Of a stretch of DNA of 8,094 nucleotides, positions 1-6,092 are shown one piece after another. The stretch covers positions 1 through 8,094 of the forward strand of contig JAFAZM010000323.1 in the NCBI GenBank assembly GCA_019239785.1. The letters run 5' to 3'. A program made the translations under genes and the position numbers. Origin of the DNA: Sphingomonadaceae bacterium. GTDB taxonomy: Bacteria > Pseudomonadota > Alphaproteobacteria > Sphingomonadales > Sphingomonadaceae. Position 1 is the stretch's first letter. Each line of letters opens with the position of its first letter. Under the pieces are notes generated by a model. It did not search any database, was not told the origin of the DNA, and saw nothing but the letters and a program-made list of their open reading frames with translations.

Positions 1-2
1 CG

Positions 3-1289
3 GCGCTGCGCGAGGGCAAATATGAGAGGGAGGCCTGGCGGCTGCGCAAGGACGGCACCCGCTTCTGGGCCAACGTCGTCATCGACCCGATTTACGACGA
101 TTCCGGCAAGCTCAGCGGCTTCGCCAAGATCACCCGCGACATCACCGACAAGAAACGCGCCGAGGAGGAGCTCGAGGAGGCGCGGGCCGCCTTGTTCCAG
201 TCGCAGAAGCTGCAGGCGCTCGGCGAGCTGACCGGCGGCATCGCCCACGATTTCAACAATCTGATCACGGTGGTGCGCGGCTCGGCCGAAATGCTGAAGC
301 GCTCCGATCTCTCGGACGAGAAACGCGACCGCTATCTCGATGCGATCATCGAGACCGCCGAGCGCGCCACCTCGCTGACCAGCCACCTGCTCGCCTTCGG
401 CCGCCGCCAGGCGCTGAAGCCCGAAGTGGTCGACCTCAACGTGCGCTTCGACGCGCTCGCCGACGTGCTCGGACGGATGCTCGGCAGCCGGATCGAGGTG
501 AAGCTCGATCTCGCTCCGGACCTGTGGCGGGTGGAGGTCGACCCGGCGCAGCTCGAATCCGCGCTGCTCAATGCCGCGATCAATGCCCGCGACGCGATGC
601 CCGAGGGCGGCCGGCTGACCCTGACCACGACGAACGTCGCGGGCGCGGAGGAGATCTGCATCGGGGTTGCCGACACCGGCCAGGGGATGACGCCCGAGGT
701 GCTGAGCCGCGCCTTCGAGCCGTTCTTCACCACTAAGGCGATCGGCAAGGGCACCGGGCTCGGGCTCAGCCAGATCCACGGCTTCGCCGCCCAGACCGGC
801 GGCCGGGCCGAGATCGAATCGGAGCAGGGCAAGGGCACGATCGTCCGCATCTTCCTGCCGCGCTCGAGCAAGGCGCTCGCGGCCGCCACCGAGAATCGCG
901 AGGAGATGGTCCGCATCGAGGGCAAGACGATCCTGCTCGTCGAGGACAACGATCTTGTCCGGGACTTCGCGGAAGGGGTATTGTCGGACATCGGCTATCG
1001 GGTGATCGGCGCCGCCTCGGCCGAGGAGGCGCTGGCGCATCTCGCCGAGCCCGCGGCTCCGGTCGATCTCATCCTCTCCGACATCGTCATGCCGGGCACG
1101 AGCGGTATCGAGCTGGCGCGCCGCGTCCACCGGAGCCATCCCGGCATGCCGGTGCTGCTCGCCTCCGGCTATAGCGACGACCTGATCAAGGGCGCCGCCT
1201 CGGAGTTCCGGGTGATCCCGAAGCCTTACGGGCCGGCGGCGTTGGCGGAAGCAGTGGCGACGGCGTTGGGGGCGCGGGCCGGGAAGTAA
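3..1289 (+). CDS. Hybrid sensor histidine kinase with receiver domain, 5'-truncated
   Basis: The first 428 visible residues lack the true start, which lies left of the window; a TTG at 192 is in frame but internal. Domains in order: the end of a PAS/PAC sensor (about residues 1-55, with KDGTRFWAN and GFAKITRDIT), a short charged linker helix, HisKA with the phospho-accepting His at residue 82 in GGIAHDFNNL, a HATPase domain with N-box Asn194 (INARDAM), G1 Asp224 (DTGQGM), an F-box (EPFFTT) and G2 near 248 (GKGTGLGL), then a receiver from about residue 308. The receiver has the acidic pair in LLVEDND, phospho-acceptor Asp360 (LSDIVMPG) and Lys407 (IPKPYG). By family knowledge it autophosphorylates on His and passes phosphate to its own receiver or a partner. 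No membrane segment is visible, so the seen part is cytoplasmic. The signal sensed cannot be told. All catalytic residues are present, so it looks intact. Confidence 0.95.
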   Translation, partial: ALREGKYEREAWRLRKDGTRFWANVVIDPIYDDSGKLSGFAKITRDITDKKRAEEELEEARAALFQSQKLQALGELTGGIAHDFNNLITVVRGSAEMLKRSDLSDEKRDRYLDAIIETAERATSLTSHLLAFGRRQALKPEVVDLNVRFDALADVLGRMLGSRIEVKLDLAPDLWRVEVDPAQLESALLNAAINARDAMPEGGRLTLTTTNVAGAEEICIGVADTGQGMTPEVLSRAFEPFFTTKAIGKGTGLGLSQIHGFAAQTGGRAEIESEQGKGTIVRIFLPRSSKALAAATENREEMVRIEGKTILLVEDNDLVRDFAEGVLSDIGYRVIGAASAEEALAHLAEPAAPVDLILSDIVMPGTSGIELARRVHRSHPGMPVLLASGYSDDLIKGAASEFRVIPKPYGPAALAEAVATALGARAGK

Positions 1290-1298
1290 CGCCGGCCG

Positions 1299-1334
1299 GC
1301 CGCCGCAGGCGGCTTCCGTCGCTGTTTTCGGGCG
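1299..1334 (+). terminator. Weak hairpin downstream of the kinase gene
   Basis: Ten bases after the kinase stop there is a stem GCCGCC (1299-1304), loop GCA, and GGCGGC (1308-1313). It is followed by a broken T-containing stretch ending in TTTT near 1325-1328. It could end the kinase transcript, but the T-tract is poor, so this is a tentative call. Confidence 0.3.
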
Positions 1335-1360
1335 GGATGCAGAGGCGCAGGCATGCCGCG

Positions 1361-1391
1361 TTTCCCCGCTTTCGCGGGGATGACGGGGAAA
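1361..1391. repeat. Dispersed palindromic repeat with two alternative stems
   Basis: CCCCGC (1364-1369), loop TTTC, GCGGGG (1374-1379) is a perfect 6-bp hairpin. TTTCCCCG (1361-1368) can instead pair with CGGGGAAA (1384-1391), a perfect 8-bp stem over a 15-base loop, so the two folds exclude each other. Read on the minus strand, the core GTCATCCCCGCGAAAGCGGG resembles a short repeat scattered through intergenic regions of many proteobacteria (family knowledge, not searched). It lies between the converging kinase and map genes, 12 bases from the map stop, and could act as a bidirectional terminator or transcript stabiliser. Confidence 0.6.
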
Positions 1392-1403
1392 GTTGGGCCC
1401 GGC

Positions 1404-2231
1404 TCAGGCGTAAGGAGGCGCGTCGAGACCTTTAGGGCTTTTGGTGAAAATCTCGCAGCCGTCCACGGTGATGCCGATCGAATGTTCGAACTGGGCCGAC
1501 AGGCTGCGGTCGCGGGTGACTGCGGTCCAGCCGTCGTCGAGGATCTTGGATGCCGGCTTGCCGATGTTGATCATCGGCTCGATCGTGAAGAACATGCCCG
1601 GGCGGAGCTCGGGGCCGGTGCCGGGGCGGCCGGCGTGGACGACCTCCGGCGCGTCGTGGAAGACGCGGCCGAGGCCATGGCCGCAGAAGTCGCGGACGAC
1701 CGAGTAACGCTGCGCCTCCGCATGGCTCTGGATGGCGTGCGAGATGTCGCCGAGATGGTTGCCGGGCTTCGCCTGGGCGATGCCGAGCATCAGACATTCA
1801 TAGGTGATCTGGACCAGCTTGCGCGCCTTGATGGGGACGTCGCCGACCAGGTACATGCGGCTGGTGTCGCCGTGCCAGCCGTTCAGGATCGGGGTCACGT
1901 CGATGTTGACGATGTCGCCGTCGCGCAGCGGACGGTCGCCCGGAATGCCGTGGCAGACGACATGGTTGACCGAGGTGCAGCAGCTCTTCGTGTAGCCACG
2001 ATAGCCCAGGGTCGCGGGCACGCCGCCGGCATCGACCGTCATCCGGTGGACGATGTCGTCCAGCTCTTGGGTGGTGACGCCGGGGACGACGTGCGGCACC
2101 AGGGCGTCGAGGATCTCGGCGGCGAGGCGGCCGGCGGCGCGCATGCCGGCAAAGGCTTCGGGGCCGTGCAGCTTGATCGCGCCATGGCGGCCGACGATGC
2201 CGGCCTCGCGGTCGAGGAGGTAGGTGTCCAT
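1404..2231 (-). CDS. map: Methionine aminopeptidase, type I
   Basis: 275 residues. It removes the initiator methionine from nascent cytosolic proteins when the second residue is small. The pita-bread metallopeptidase ligands are all present: Asp111 (NIDVTP), Asp122 (HGDTS), His185 (GHGLGR), Glu218 (TIEPM) and Glu249 (AQFEHS). Substrate-contact His94 (VVCHGIPGD) and His192 (RVFHD) are also present. The length is close to the single-domain bacterial enzyme, with a short N-terminal extension (about 20 residues before KLHGPE) that I recall in alphaproteobacterial Map. There is no N-terminal zinc-finger domain. The ATG at 2231 gives a full-length protein but has no clear Shine-Dalgarno upstream; a possible promoter lies so close that the message may be leaderless. 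It is divergent from the CinA-like gene and convergent with the kinase. Confidence 0.96.
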   Translation of the reverse strand: MDTYLLDREAGIVGRHGAIKLHGPEAFAGMRAAGRLAAEILDALVPHVVPGVTTQELDDIVHRMTVDAGGVPATLGYRGYTKSCCTSVNHVVCHGIPGDRPLRDGDIVNIDVTPILNGWHGDTSRMYLVGDVPIKARKLVQITYECLMLGIAQAKPGNHLGDISHAIQSHAEAQRYSVVRDFCGHGLGRVFHDAPEVVHAGRPGTGPELRPGMFFTIEPMINIGKPASKILDDGWTAVTRDRSLSAQFEHSIGITVDGCEIFTKSPKGLDAPPYA

Positions 2232-2237
2232 CGGACC

Positions 2238-2265
2238 GATATAGCGATGCTTGCGTTAATTTGCA
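2238..2265 (-). promoter_or_regulatory. Possible map promoter (leaderless spacing)
   Basis: On the minus strand, TGCAAA (2265-2260) and TATATC (2243-2238) are separated by 16 bases. The start expected about 7 bases after the -10 would fall at or next to the A of the map ATG (2231). The -35 match is weak. The call rests on position, on the lack of any Shine-Dalgarno for map, and on the repeat pair leaving only 41 bp upstream of map free for a promoter. Confidence 0.3.
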
Positions 2266-2272
2266 CCCATGC

Positions 2273-2393
2273 CCTTCGATACGCCGTTTCGACAAGCTCA
2301 ACGGCTACTCAGGATGAGCGGGTGTACAAAAGGCCGTTCCCTTCTCGCTCATCCTGAGTAGGGACTGAGCCTGGCGAAGGCCCGTATCGAAGG
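2273..2393. repeat. Pair of inverted 48-bp REP-like arms
   Basis: The left arm is 2273-2320 and the right arm 2346-2393, separated by 25 bp. The reverse complement of the right arm matches the left at 38 of 48 positions, without gaps. Identical blocks are CCTTCGATACG at the outer end and CTACTCAGGATGAGCG at the inner end. Each arm also carries its own inner stem: left GCCGTT (2283-2288) with AACGGC (2300-2305); right, read in the same sense, GGGCCT with AGTCCC, one mismatch. Most differences between the arms fall in this stem, and three pairs change on both sides so that pairing is kept. The motif resembles short dispersed repeats I recall from sphingomonad genomes (not searched). It fills most of the divergent map / CinA-like gap. 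Confidence 0.85.
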
Positions 2394-2396
2394 AGG
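2391..2396 (+). promoter_or_regulatory. Shine-Dalgarno of the CinA-like gene, at the edge of the repeat
   Basis: AGGAGG is followed by a 4-base spacer and the ATG at 2401. Its first three bases (AGG) are the end of the right repeat arm (…TATCGAAGG), so the repeat supplies about half of the ribosome binding site. The spacer is slightly short but usable. Confidence 0.75.
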
Positions 2397-2400
2397 CCCG

Positions 2401-3159
2401 ATGACTTCCGAGCGCATCTGGACGGCCGGCCTGCTGGTGATCGGCGACGAGATCCTGTCGGGGCGGACGCAGGACCGGAACATCGCCCAGATCGGCACCT
2501 GGCTGAACCTGCAGGGGATCAGGCTGGCCGAGGTGAGGGTCGTGCCCGACGATCTCGCCCGGATCGGCGCGGCGGTGAACGCGCTGCGCACCGCCTACGA
2601 TTATCTGTTCACCACCGGCGGGATCGGCCCGACCCATGACGACATCAGCGTCGATGCGATCGCAGCCGCGCTCGGCGTCGGCGTCGTCATCCATCCGCAG
2701 GCGCGGGCGATATTGGAGGCTTATTATGCGACGCGCGGCGGGCTCACCGAGGCGCGGCTCCGGATGGCGCGTGTGCCCGAGGGCGCCGAGCTGATCCCCA
2801 ACCGGATGTCGGGCGCGCCGGGGATAAGGGTCGGCAACATCTTCATCCTCGCCGGGGTGCCGCATATCGCCGGGCTGATGCTCGAGGCGCTGTCGGGGCA
2901 GCTCGAAGGCGGCAAGCCGCTGCTCTCGGCGACGATCGGCTGCCGGGCGCCGGAGAGCGAGGTGGCGGACCTGCTCGGCGAGACCGAGCGCGCCCATCCC
3001 GGCTGCCAGATCGGCTCCTATCCTTTCTTCCGCGAGGGCGGGGTCGGCGCCAATTTCGTGATCCGCAGCACCGACGCGGAGCTGCTCGAAGCCTGCAGGG
3101 CCGACCTGCTCGCGCGGCTGCTGGCGGCGGGGCTGCAGGCGGGGCCGGAGGTCGTCTGA
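2401..3159 (+). CDS. CinA N-domain / molybdopterin-binding family protein (COG1058 type)
   Basis: 252 residues. The N-terminus carries LLVIGDEILSGRTQDRN (residues 11-27), and residues 71-81 carry TTGGIGPTHDD. These are the signatures of the MoaB/MogA-like molybdopterin-binding fold in CinA. The protein ends where full CinA would continue into the C-terminal nicotinamide-nucleotide amidase (PncC) domain, so it is the short form common in alphaproteobacteria rather than a visibly broken gene. Family members are often annotated competence/damage-inducible protein A. For the COG1058 domain of CinA, ADP-ribose pyrophosphatase activity is known, and the eukaryotic FAD synthase relative has FAD hydrolase activity; a substrate here cannot be assigned. 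The ATG at 2401 follows AGGAGG and places the conserved motif 10 residues in, as usual. The iron permease gene follows on the same strand after 75 bp. Confidence 0.88.
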   Translation: MTSERIWTAGLLVIGDEILSGRTQDRNIAQIGTWLNLQGIRLAEVRVVPDDLARIGAAVNALRTAYDYLFTTGGIGPTHDDISVDAIAAALGVGVVIHPQARAILEAYYATRGGLTEARLRMARVPEGAELIPNRMSGAPGIRVGNIFILAGVPHIAGLMLEALSGQLEGGKPLLSATIGCRAPESEVADLLGETERAHPGCQIGSYPFFREGGVGANFVIRSTDAELLEACRADLLARLLAAGLQAGPEVV

Positions 3160-3234
3160 GGCGGTCGTTCTGGCGCGGGAACAATCCGTCAGGCTCGCTC
3201 GCTTTGTCGGCGCGAATCTTCCCGGAGAGGCAGG

Positions 3235-3657
3235 ATGAATCGTCTGTTCAACTGGTGCGCGGCGCGCATCGCGGCCTTTGCGGGCCAGTCCTTCGCCTTC
3301 GTCACCGCCTTGCTGCTGATCGTGATCTGGGGCGTGACCGGGCCGGTCTTCCGTTATTCCGACACCTGGCAGCTGGTGATCAACACCGCGACGACGATCG
3401 TCACCTTCCTGATGGTGTTCCTGATCCAGAACAGCCAGAATCGCGATGGCGCGGCGATCCAGGCGAAGCTGGACGAGCTGCTCCGCGCCGTGAGCAAGGC
3501 GCGCGCCGACTTCATCGGCATCGAGCATCTGACCGACACCGAGATCGAGAAGATCCGCGACGCGCTCGAGCGCGAGGCGGGAAACCGCGCGGGCGGCAAA
3601 AAGGGCAAGCAGGCGACCGCCGACGACAGCGTGGAGCGGCTGCTGAAGCGGTCCTAG
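3235..3657 (+). CDS. Low-affinity iron permease family small membrane protein
   Basis: 140 residues. Two hydrophobic segments are visible at about 22-40 (FAFVTALLLIVIWGVTGPVF) and 48-63 (INTATTIVTFLMVFLIQ). The sequence FLIQNSQNRDGAAIQAKLDELLRA after the second segment is what I recognise from the bacterial low-affinity iron permease family (COG5478), named for similarity to part of yeast Fet4. An amphipathic, charged C-terminal tail rich in Lys and Arg follows, probably cytoplasmic. Iron transport by these short bacterial proteins is largely inferred from the name, so the function is uncertain. The ATG at 3235 has a purine-rich GGAGAGG upstream. The gene is on the same strand as the CinA-like gene with a 75-bp gap and may share its transcript. 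A strong palindrome begins at the base after its TAG stop. Confidence 0.8.
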   Translation: MNRLFNWCAARIAAFAGQSFAFVTALLLIVIWGVTGPVFRYSDTWQLVINTATTIVTFLMVFLIQNSQNRDGAAIQAKLDELLRAVSKARADFIGIEHLTDTEIEKIRDALEREAGNRAGGKKGKQATADDSVERLLKRS

Positions 3658-3693
3658 AGCGGTTTGTGATCCGATTGCATCGGATCAACCGCT
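3658..3693. repeat. Long palindrome abutting the permease stop codon
   Basis: AGCGGTT (3658-3664), TGT bulge, GATCCGAT (3668-3675), loop TGC, ATCGGATC (3679-3686), AACCGCT (3687-3693). This gives 15 base pairs with one 3-base bulge. It starts directly after the TAG stop and lies between two converging genes, so it may terminate or protect transcripts from both sides. No T-run follows on either strand, so a classical intrinsic terminator is not shown. Similar elements after stop codons are dispersed in alphaproteobacterial genomes (recalled, not searched). Confidence 0.75.
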
Positions 3694-3728
3694 GATGGTG
3701 CAGCGCAGACCCGACCCGCGACAAGCGA

Positions 3729-3745
3729 CGGCCCTGCGCGGGCCG
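3729..3745 (-). terminator. Short GC hairpin downstream of the acyltransferase gene
   Basis: CGGCCC (3729-3734), 5-base loop, GGGCCG (3740-3745) lies 8 bases beyond the acyltransferase stop in its reading direction. No T-tract follows, so termination is only suggested. The palindrome at 3658-3693 is a second candidate further along. Confidence 0.25.
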
Positions 3746-3753
3746 AACGCAGC

Positions 3754-4914
3754 CTACCATCTTGCCGCAAACTGCACCTCGTCCGGGCGCGGCCGAGGGC
3801 CGGTGAGCCTGCGGAGAAGCTTCGACACGGGTTTCTCGAACAGCCGGTGCATCGCCAGAGAGACGCAGACCGCGGCGGCGAGAGCGAGGAAGGGAAAGAC
3901 CTCCAGGCTGACCTGAGAAAGCGCGGTCCGGCGCCAGATTGCCGCGAGCAGCAGGAAGACATGCGAATGGAAGAGGTAAAGGCTGTAGGAGGCATCCCCC
4001 GCACGCACCAGGGCGGCCCGCGAGAAACCCGCTTCCGGCGGTTCCGCGGTCATGCAGCACAGGCCGACGACGATGATTGCAACCGGCAGCCGGAGCGCGC
4101 CGGCATCCCCGAAGGCGATTCCGAAGCAGGAATAAAGGGCGATGAGCAGGAAGGAGATCGGGATCGCATGCCGGCAGCGGGGCAGGCCCCATTTGGCCGA
4201 GACGTGCTGCCTTACGACGCCGAAGACGGCGCCGGCCAGGAAGAGCAGGATGATCGGCTCCATCCAGAAGCGGAGCACGGCAAGCACGAGCGGTGCGCCG
4301 GCGGAAGGCGCGGCGGCATCGCCCACGGTCCAGGAGATCAGCTGTCCGCAGGCGGCCAGGGCGACAAAGGCGGTGACCAGGAAGATGAGCCCTCGCCGTC
4401 TGGGAAAGGCGAGCGCGACCGCGAACAGCAGATAGAAGAACATCTCGTAATTGAGCGTCCAGCCCTGATTGAGGATCGGCACGCGCAAGCCGAAGGGCGG
4501 ATCGATGTGGGGAAGGAAAAGGAAGCTGGTGAGGAGGCGGATCGCGCTCCAGGAAGGCGCCTCGCCGGCTGCATGAAGGCGGGCGGCGGCGACGATCAGG
4601 ACGACGGTGAGGGTGGCGAGCCAATAGCCGGGCACGATGCGAATTGCGCGTTCGCGCAGGAACCGGCCGGGGCGCGTTCTCCAGCCGTTCTCGCCGGTGG
4701 TGATGTGGACCATGATGAAACCGCTGATCAGGAAGAAAATCTCCACACCAAGCCGGCCCGAGAAGATGGGAAAGGCGAAGGGGAGGCCGAGCTTCGCCGC
4801 CAGCTCGGAGCCGTCGAGACGGACATGATCCAGCGCCACGAGCAGGGCCGCGAAGAAGCGCACCGCCTGCAGCGAAGCGATCGTGGCCCGCGCCTCCGGC
4901 ACGTTCTCGGTCAT
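3754..4914 (-). CDS. Acyltransferase-3 family membrane protein (OafA/YrhL type)
   Basis: 386 residues. Family motifs are near the N-terminus: Arg19 and His30 in AVRFFAALLVALDH (His is the proposed catalytic residue of the family), GVEIFFLISGFIM at 56-68, and RFLRERAIRIVPGYW at 84-98. The rest is a run of hydrophobic segments typical of the roughly ten-helix acyltransferase-3 fold in the inner membrane. There is no extra periplasmic SGNH domain. By family knowledge it moves an acyl group, often acetyl, onto a sugar of a surface polysaccharide, lipopolysaccharide or similar; the acceptor here is unknown and no polysaccharide genes are in view. The ATG at 4914 has only a weak ribosome site. The start lies 41 bp after the 3' end of tRNA-Gly on the same strand, with no clear terminator between. 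G+C is about 66% on sampled lines against about 80% in the next genes, which is partly expected for a membrane protein but may also reflect transfer. Confidence 0.92.
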   Translation of the reverse strand: MTENVPEARATIASLQAVRFFAALLVALDHVRLDGSELAAKLGLPFAFPIFSGRLGVEIFFLISGFIMVHITTGENGWRTRPGRFLRERAIRIVPGYWLATLTVVLIVAAARLHAAGEAPSWSAIRLLTSFLFLPHIDPPFGLRVPILNQGWTLNYEMFFYLLFAVALAFPRRRGLIFLVTAFVALAACGQLISWTVGDAAAPSAGAPLVLAVLRFWMEPIILLFLAGAVFGVVRQHVSAKWGLPRCRHAIPISFLLIALYSCFGIAFGDAGALRLPVAIIVVGLCCMTAEPPEAGFSRAALVRAGDASYSLYLFHSHVFLLLAAIWRRTALSQVSLEVFPFLALAAAVCVSLAMHRLFEKPVSKLLRRLTGPRPRPDEVQFAARW

Positions 4915-4955
4915 GCGGATATCCGGGCTGCCCGGACCGGGGCGCGCGGTTTCAA

Positions 4956-5029
4956 TGGAGCGGGTGAGGGGAATCGAACCCCCGTCGTAAGCTTGGGAAG
5001 CTTCTGCTCTGCCATTGAGCTACACCCGC
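4956..5029 (-). tRNA. tRNA-Gly (anticodon CCC)
   Basis: 74 bases with encoded CCA. The acceptor stem GCGGGTG pairs with CACCCGC. The D arm GCTC/GAGC is intact. The anticodon stem GAAGC/GCTTA has one mismatch at the 27-43 position. The anticodon loop is TTCCCAA, anticodon CCC at 4997-4995, reading GGG. The T arm GGGGG, loop TTCGATT, CCCCT closes with one G-T pair. Discriminator base is T. It lies 76 bp downstream of the dehydrogenase gene on the same strand. Confidence 0.97.
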
Positions 5030-5039
5030 GGCGCATAGC

Positions 5040-5068
5040 GATCTAGCGGGGCGGCGCGGACCGCGCAA
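5040..5068 (-). promoter_or_regulatory. Candidate promoter of tRNA-Gly
   Basis: On the minus strand, TTGCGC (5068-5063) and TAGATC (5045-5040) are separated by exactly 17 bases. The -10 ends 10 bases before the mature tRNA 5' end, a normal distance for a tRNA leader. Both hexamers match the consensus at 3 of 6 positions. A perfect GCGCGG-A-CCGCGC palindrome (5054-5066) overlaps the -35 and spacer. Confidence 0.4.
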
Positions 5069-5105
5069 GGCGGCGGTCGGCGGCACGACGGGACGGCGCC
5101 CGGCT

Positions 5106-6092
5106 TCACGCCACCCGGTCCGGCGGCTCCAGGCCGTCGAAAAAGGCATCGAGATTGGCGGCGACGCGCAGGCCCATGGCGATGCGCGTGTCCAGCGTGG
5201 CGCTGCCGAGATGCGGCAGCAGCACCGCATTTTCGAGCGCGCGCAGGGCCGGCTCGACGGCCGGCTCGCGCTCGTAGACGTCGAGGCCGGCGGCGGCGAG
5301 CCGGCCTTCGCGCAACGCCGCGGCAAGCGCCGCCTCGTCGACGATCGTGCCGCGCGCGGTGTTGATCAGGATCGCGCCCGGCTTCATCAGCCGGAGCCGG
5401 CGCGCGTCGATCAGATGCCGGGTCTCCGCGCCGCCCGGAACGTGGATCGAGAGTATGTCCGCGGCGGCGACCAGGGCGTCGAGATCGGCGAAATAGTCGG
5501 CGCCGGCTTGCTGGGACGGTGGCTCCGGCCGGCGCCGGGCGTGGAAGCCGATGCGCATGCCGAAGGCCGCCCGGGCCTTGGCGGCGACCGCCTGCCCGAT
5601 CCGGCCGAAGCCAAGGATGCCGAGCAGCCGCCCCTGGAGGTCGCCGCCGATCAGCTGGGTCGGCGCCCAGCCGGGCCATCGGCCGGCGCGCAGCAGCCGC
5701 TCGCCTTCGCCGGCGCGGCGGCTGGCCATCAGCATCAGCAGGATGGCGAGATTGGCGGTCGCGTCGGTTAGGACGTCCGGCGTGTTGCTGACCCGGATGC
5801 CGAGCGCGCGGCACGCGCCGAGATCGATATGGGCATGGCCGACGCCGTAATTGGCGATGAAGCGGACCCGGCGCCCGTCCACGCCGAGCAGGTCGGCGTC
5901 GATCGTGTCGGTGACCGTCGGGCAGAGCGCGTCGTGGCTGCGCAGCGCCGCCTGCAGCTCGGCCCGCGTCATCGGCGCATCCGGCACCCGCAAGGTCACG
6001 GCGTAGCGCTCGGCGAGCCGGGCTTCGACCTCGGCCGGCCAGCGCCGGGTGAGCAGGATCGAGAAGCTTGGCACCGGCGCCGTCATCGTCAT
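5106..6092 (-). CDS. D-2-hydroxyacid dehydrogenase (glyoxylate/hydroxypyruvate reductase type)
   Basis: 328 residues, the usual length. It interconverts a 2-oxoacid and a D-2-hydroxyacid with a nicotinamide cofactor in the cytosol. The Rossmann motif is GFGRIG at 161-166. The catalytic triad of the family is complete: Arg247 (NTARGTIVDE), Glu276 (DVYEREP) and His294 (LLPHLGSAT). The substrate-side loop NYGVGHAHID is at 81-90. After the second Rossmann strand the sequence is FHARRRP, with no acidic residue and several arginines; this favours NADP(H) over NAD(H), as in glyoxylate reductases. The true 2-oxoacid is not identifiable. The start ATG overlaps the stop of the flavoprotein gene as ATGA, so translation is probably coupled; an alternative ATG lies two codons in. 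No strong Shine-Dalgarno is visible. Confidence 0.93.
   Translation of the reverse strand: MTMTAPVPSFSILLTRRWPAEVEARLAERYAVTLRVPDAPMTRAELQAALRSHDALCPTVTDTIDADLLGVDGRRVRFIANYGVGHAHIDLGACRALGIRVSNTPDVLTDATANLAILLMLMASRRAGEGERLLRAGRWPGWAPTQLIGGDLQGRLLGILGFGRIGQAVAAKARAAFGMRIGFHARRRPEPPSQQAGADYFADLDALVAAADILSIHVPGGAETRHLIDARRLRLMKPGAILINTARGTIVDEAALAAALREGRLAAAGLDVYEREPAVEPALRALENAVLLPHLGSATLDTRIAMGLRVAANLDAFFDGLEPPDRVA

Noticed and set aside
192..194. TTG at 192 as the start of the histidine kinase
   Set aside because: The frame is open to the left edge and encodes the end of a PAS domain and linker; starting at 192 would leave only 18 residues before the catalytic His and no sensor.
1353..2357. 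334-codon open frame on + opposite map
   Set aside because: It starts in the 1361 repeat (FPAFAGMT is a translation of that repeat), ends in the 2273-2393 repeat pair, and is antisense to map.
2305..3528. 407-codon open frame on - opposite the CinA-like and permease genes
   Set aside because: It is antisense to two recognisable proteins, and its start and end have no supporting signals. Its C-terminus is simply a translation of the dispersed repeat.
3815..3845. TTCGACACGGG...CTCGAAC inside the acyltransferase gene as another repeat copy
   Set aside because: It resembles the repeat motif only loosely and encodes the expected C-terminal coding sequence of the acyltransferase.
4956..5029. tRNA-Gly as a proven integration (att) site
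   Set aside because: I found no second copy of the tRNA 3' end and no integrase in the window; this is kept only as a question in the findings.
3847..5046. 399-codon open frame on + opposite the acyltransferase and tRNA
   Set aside because: It runs through the tRNA gene and opposite a clear acyltransferase-3 protein. The translation is low-complexity and rich in charged residues and glycine.
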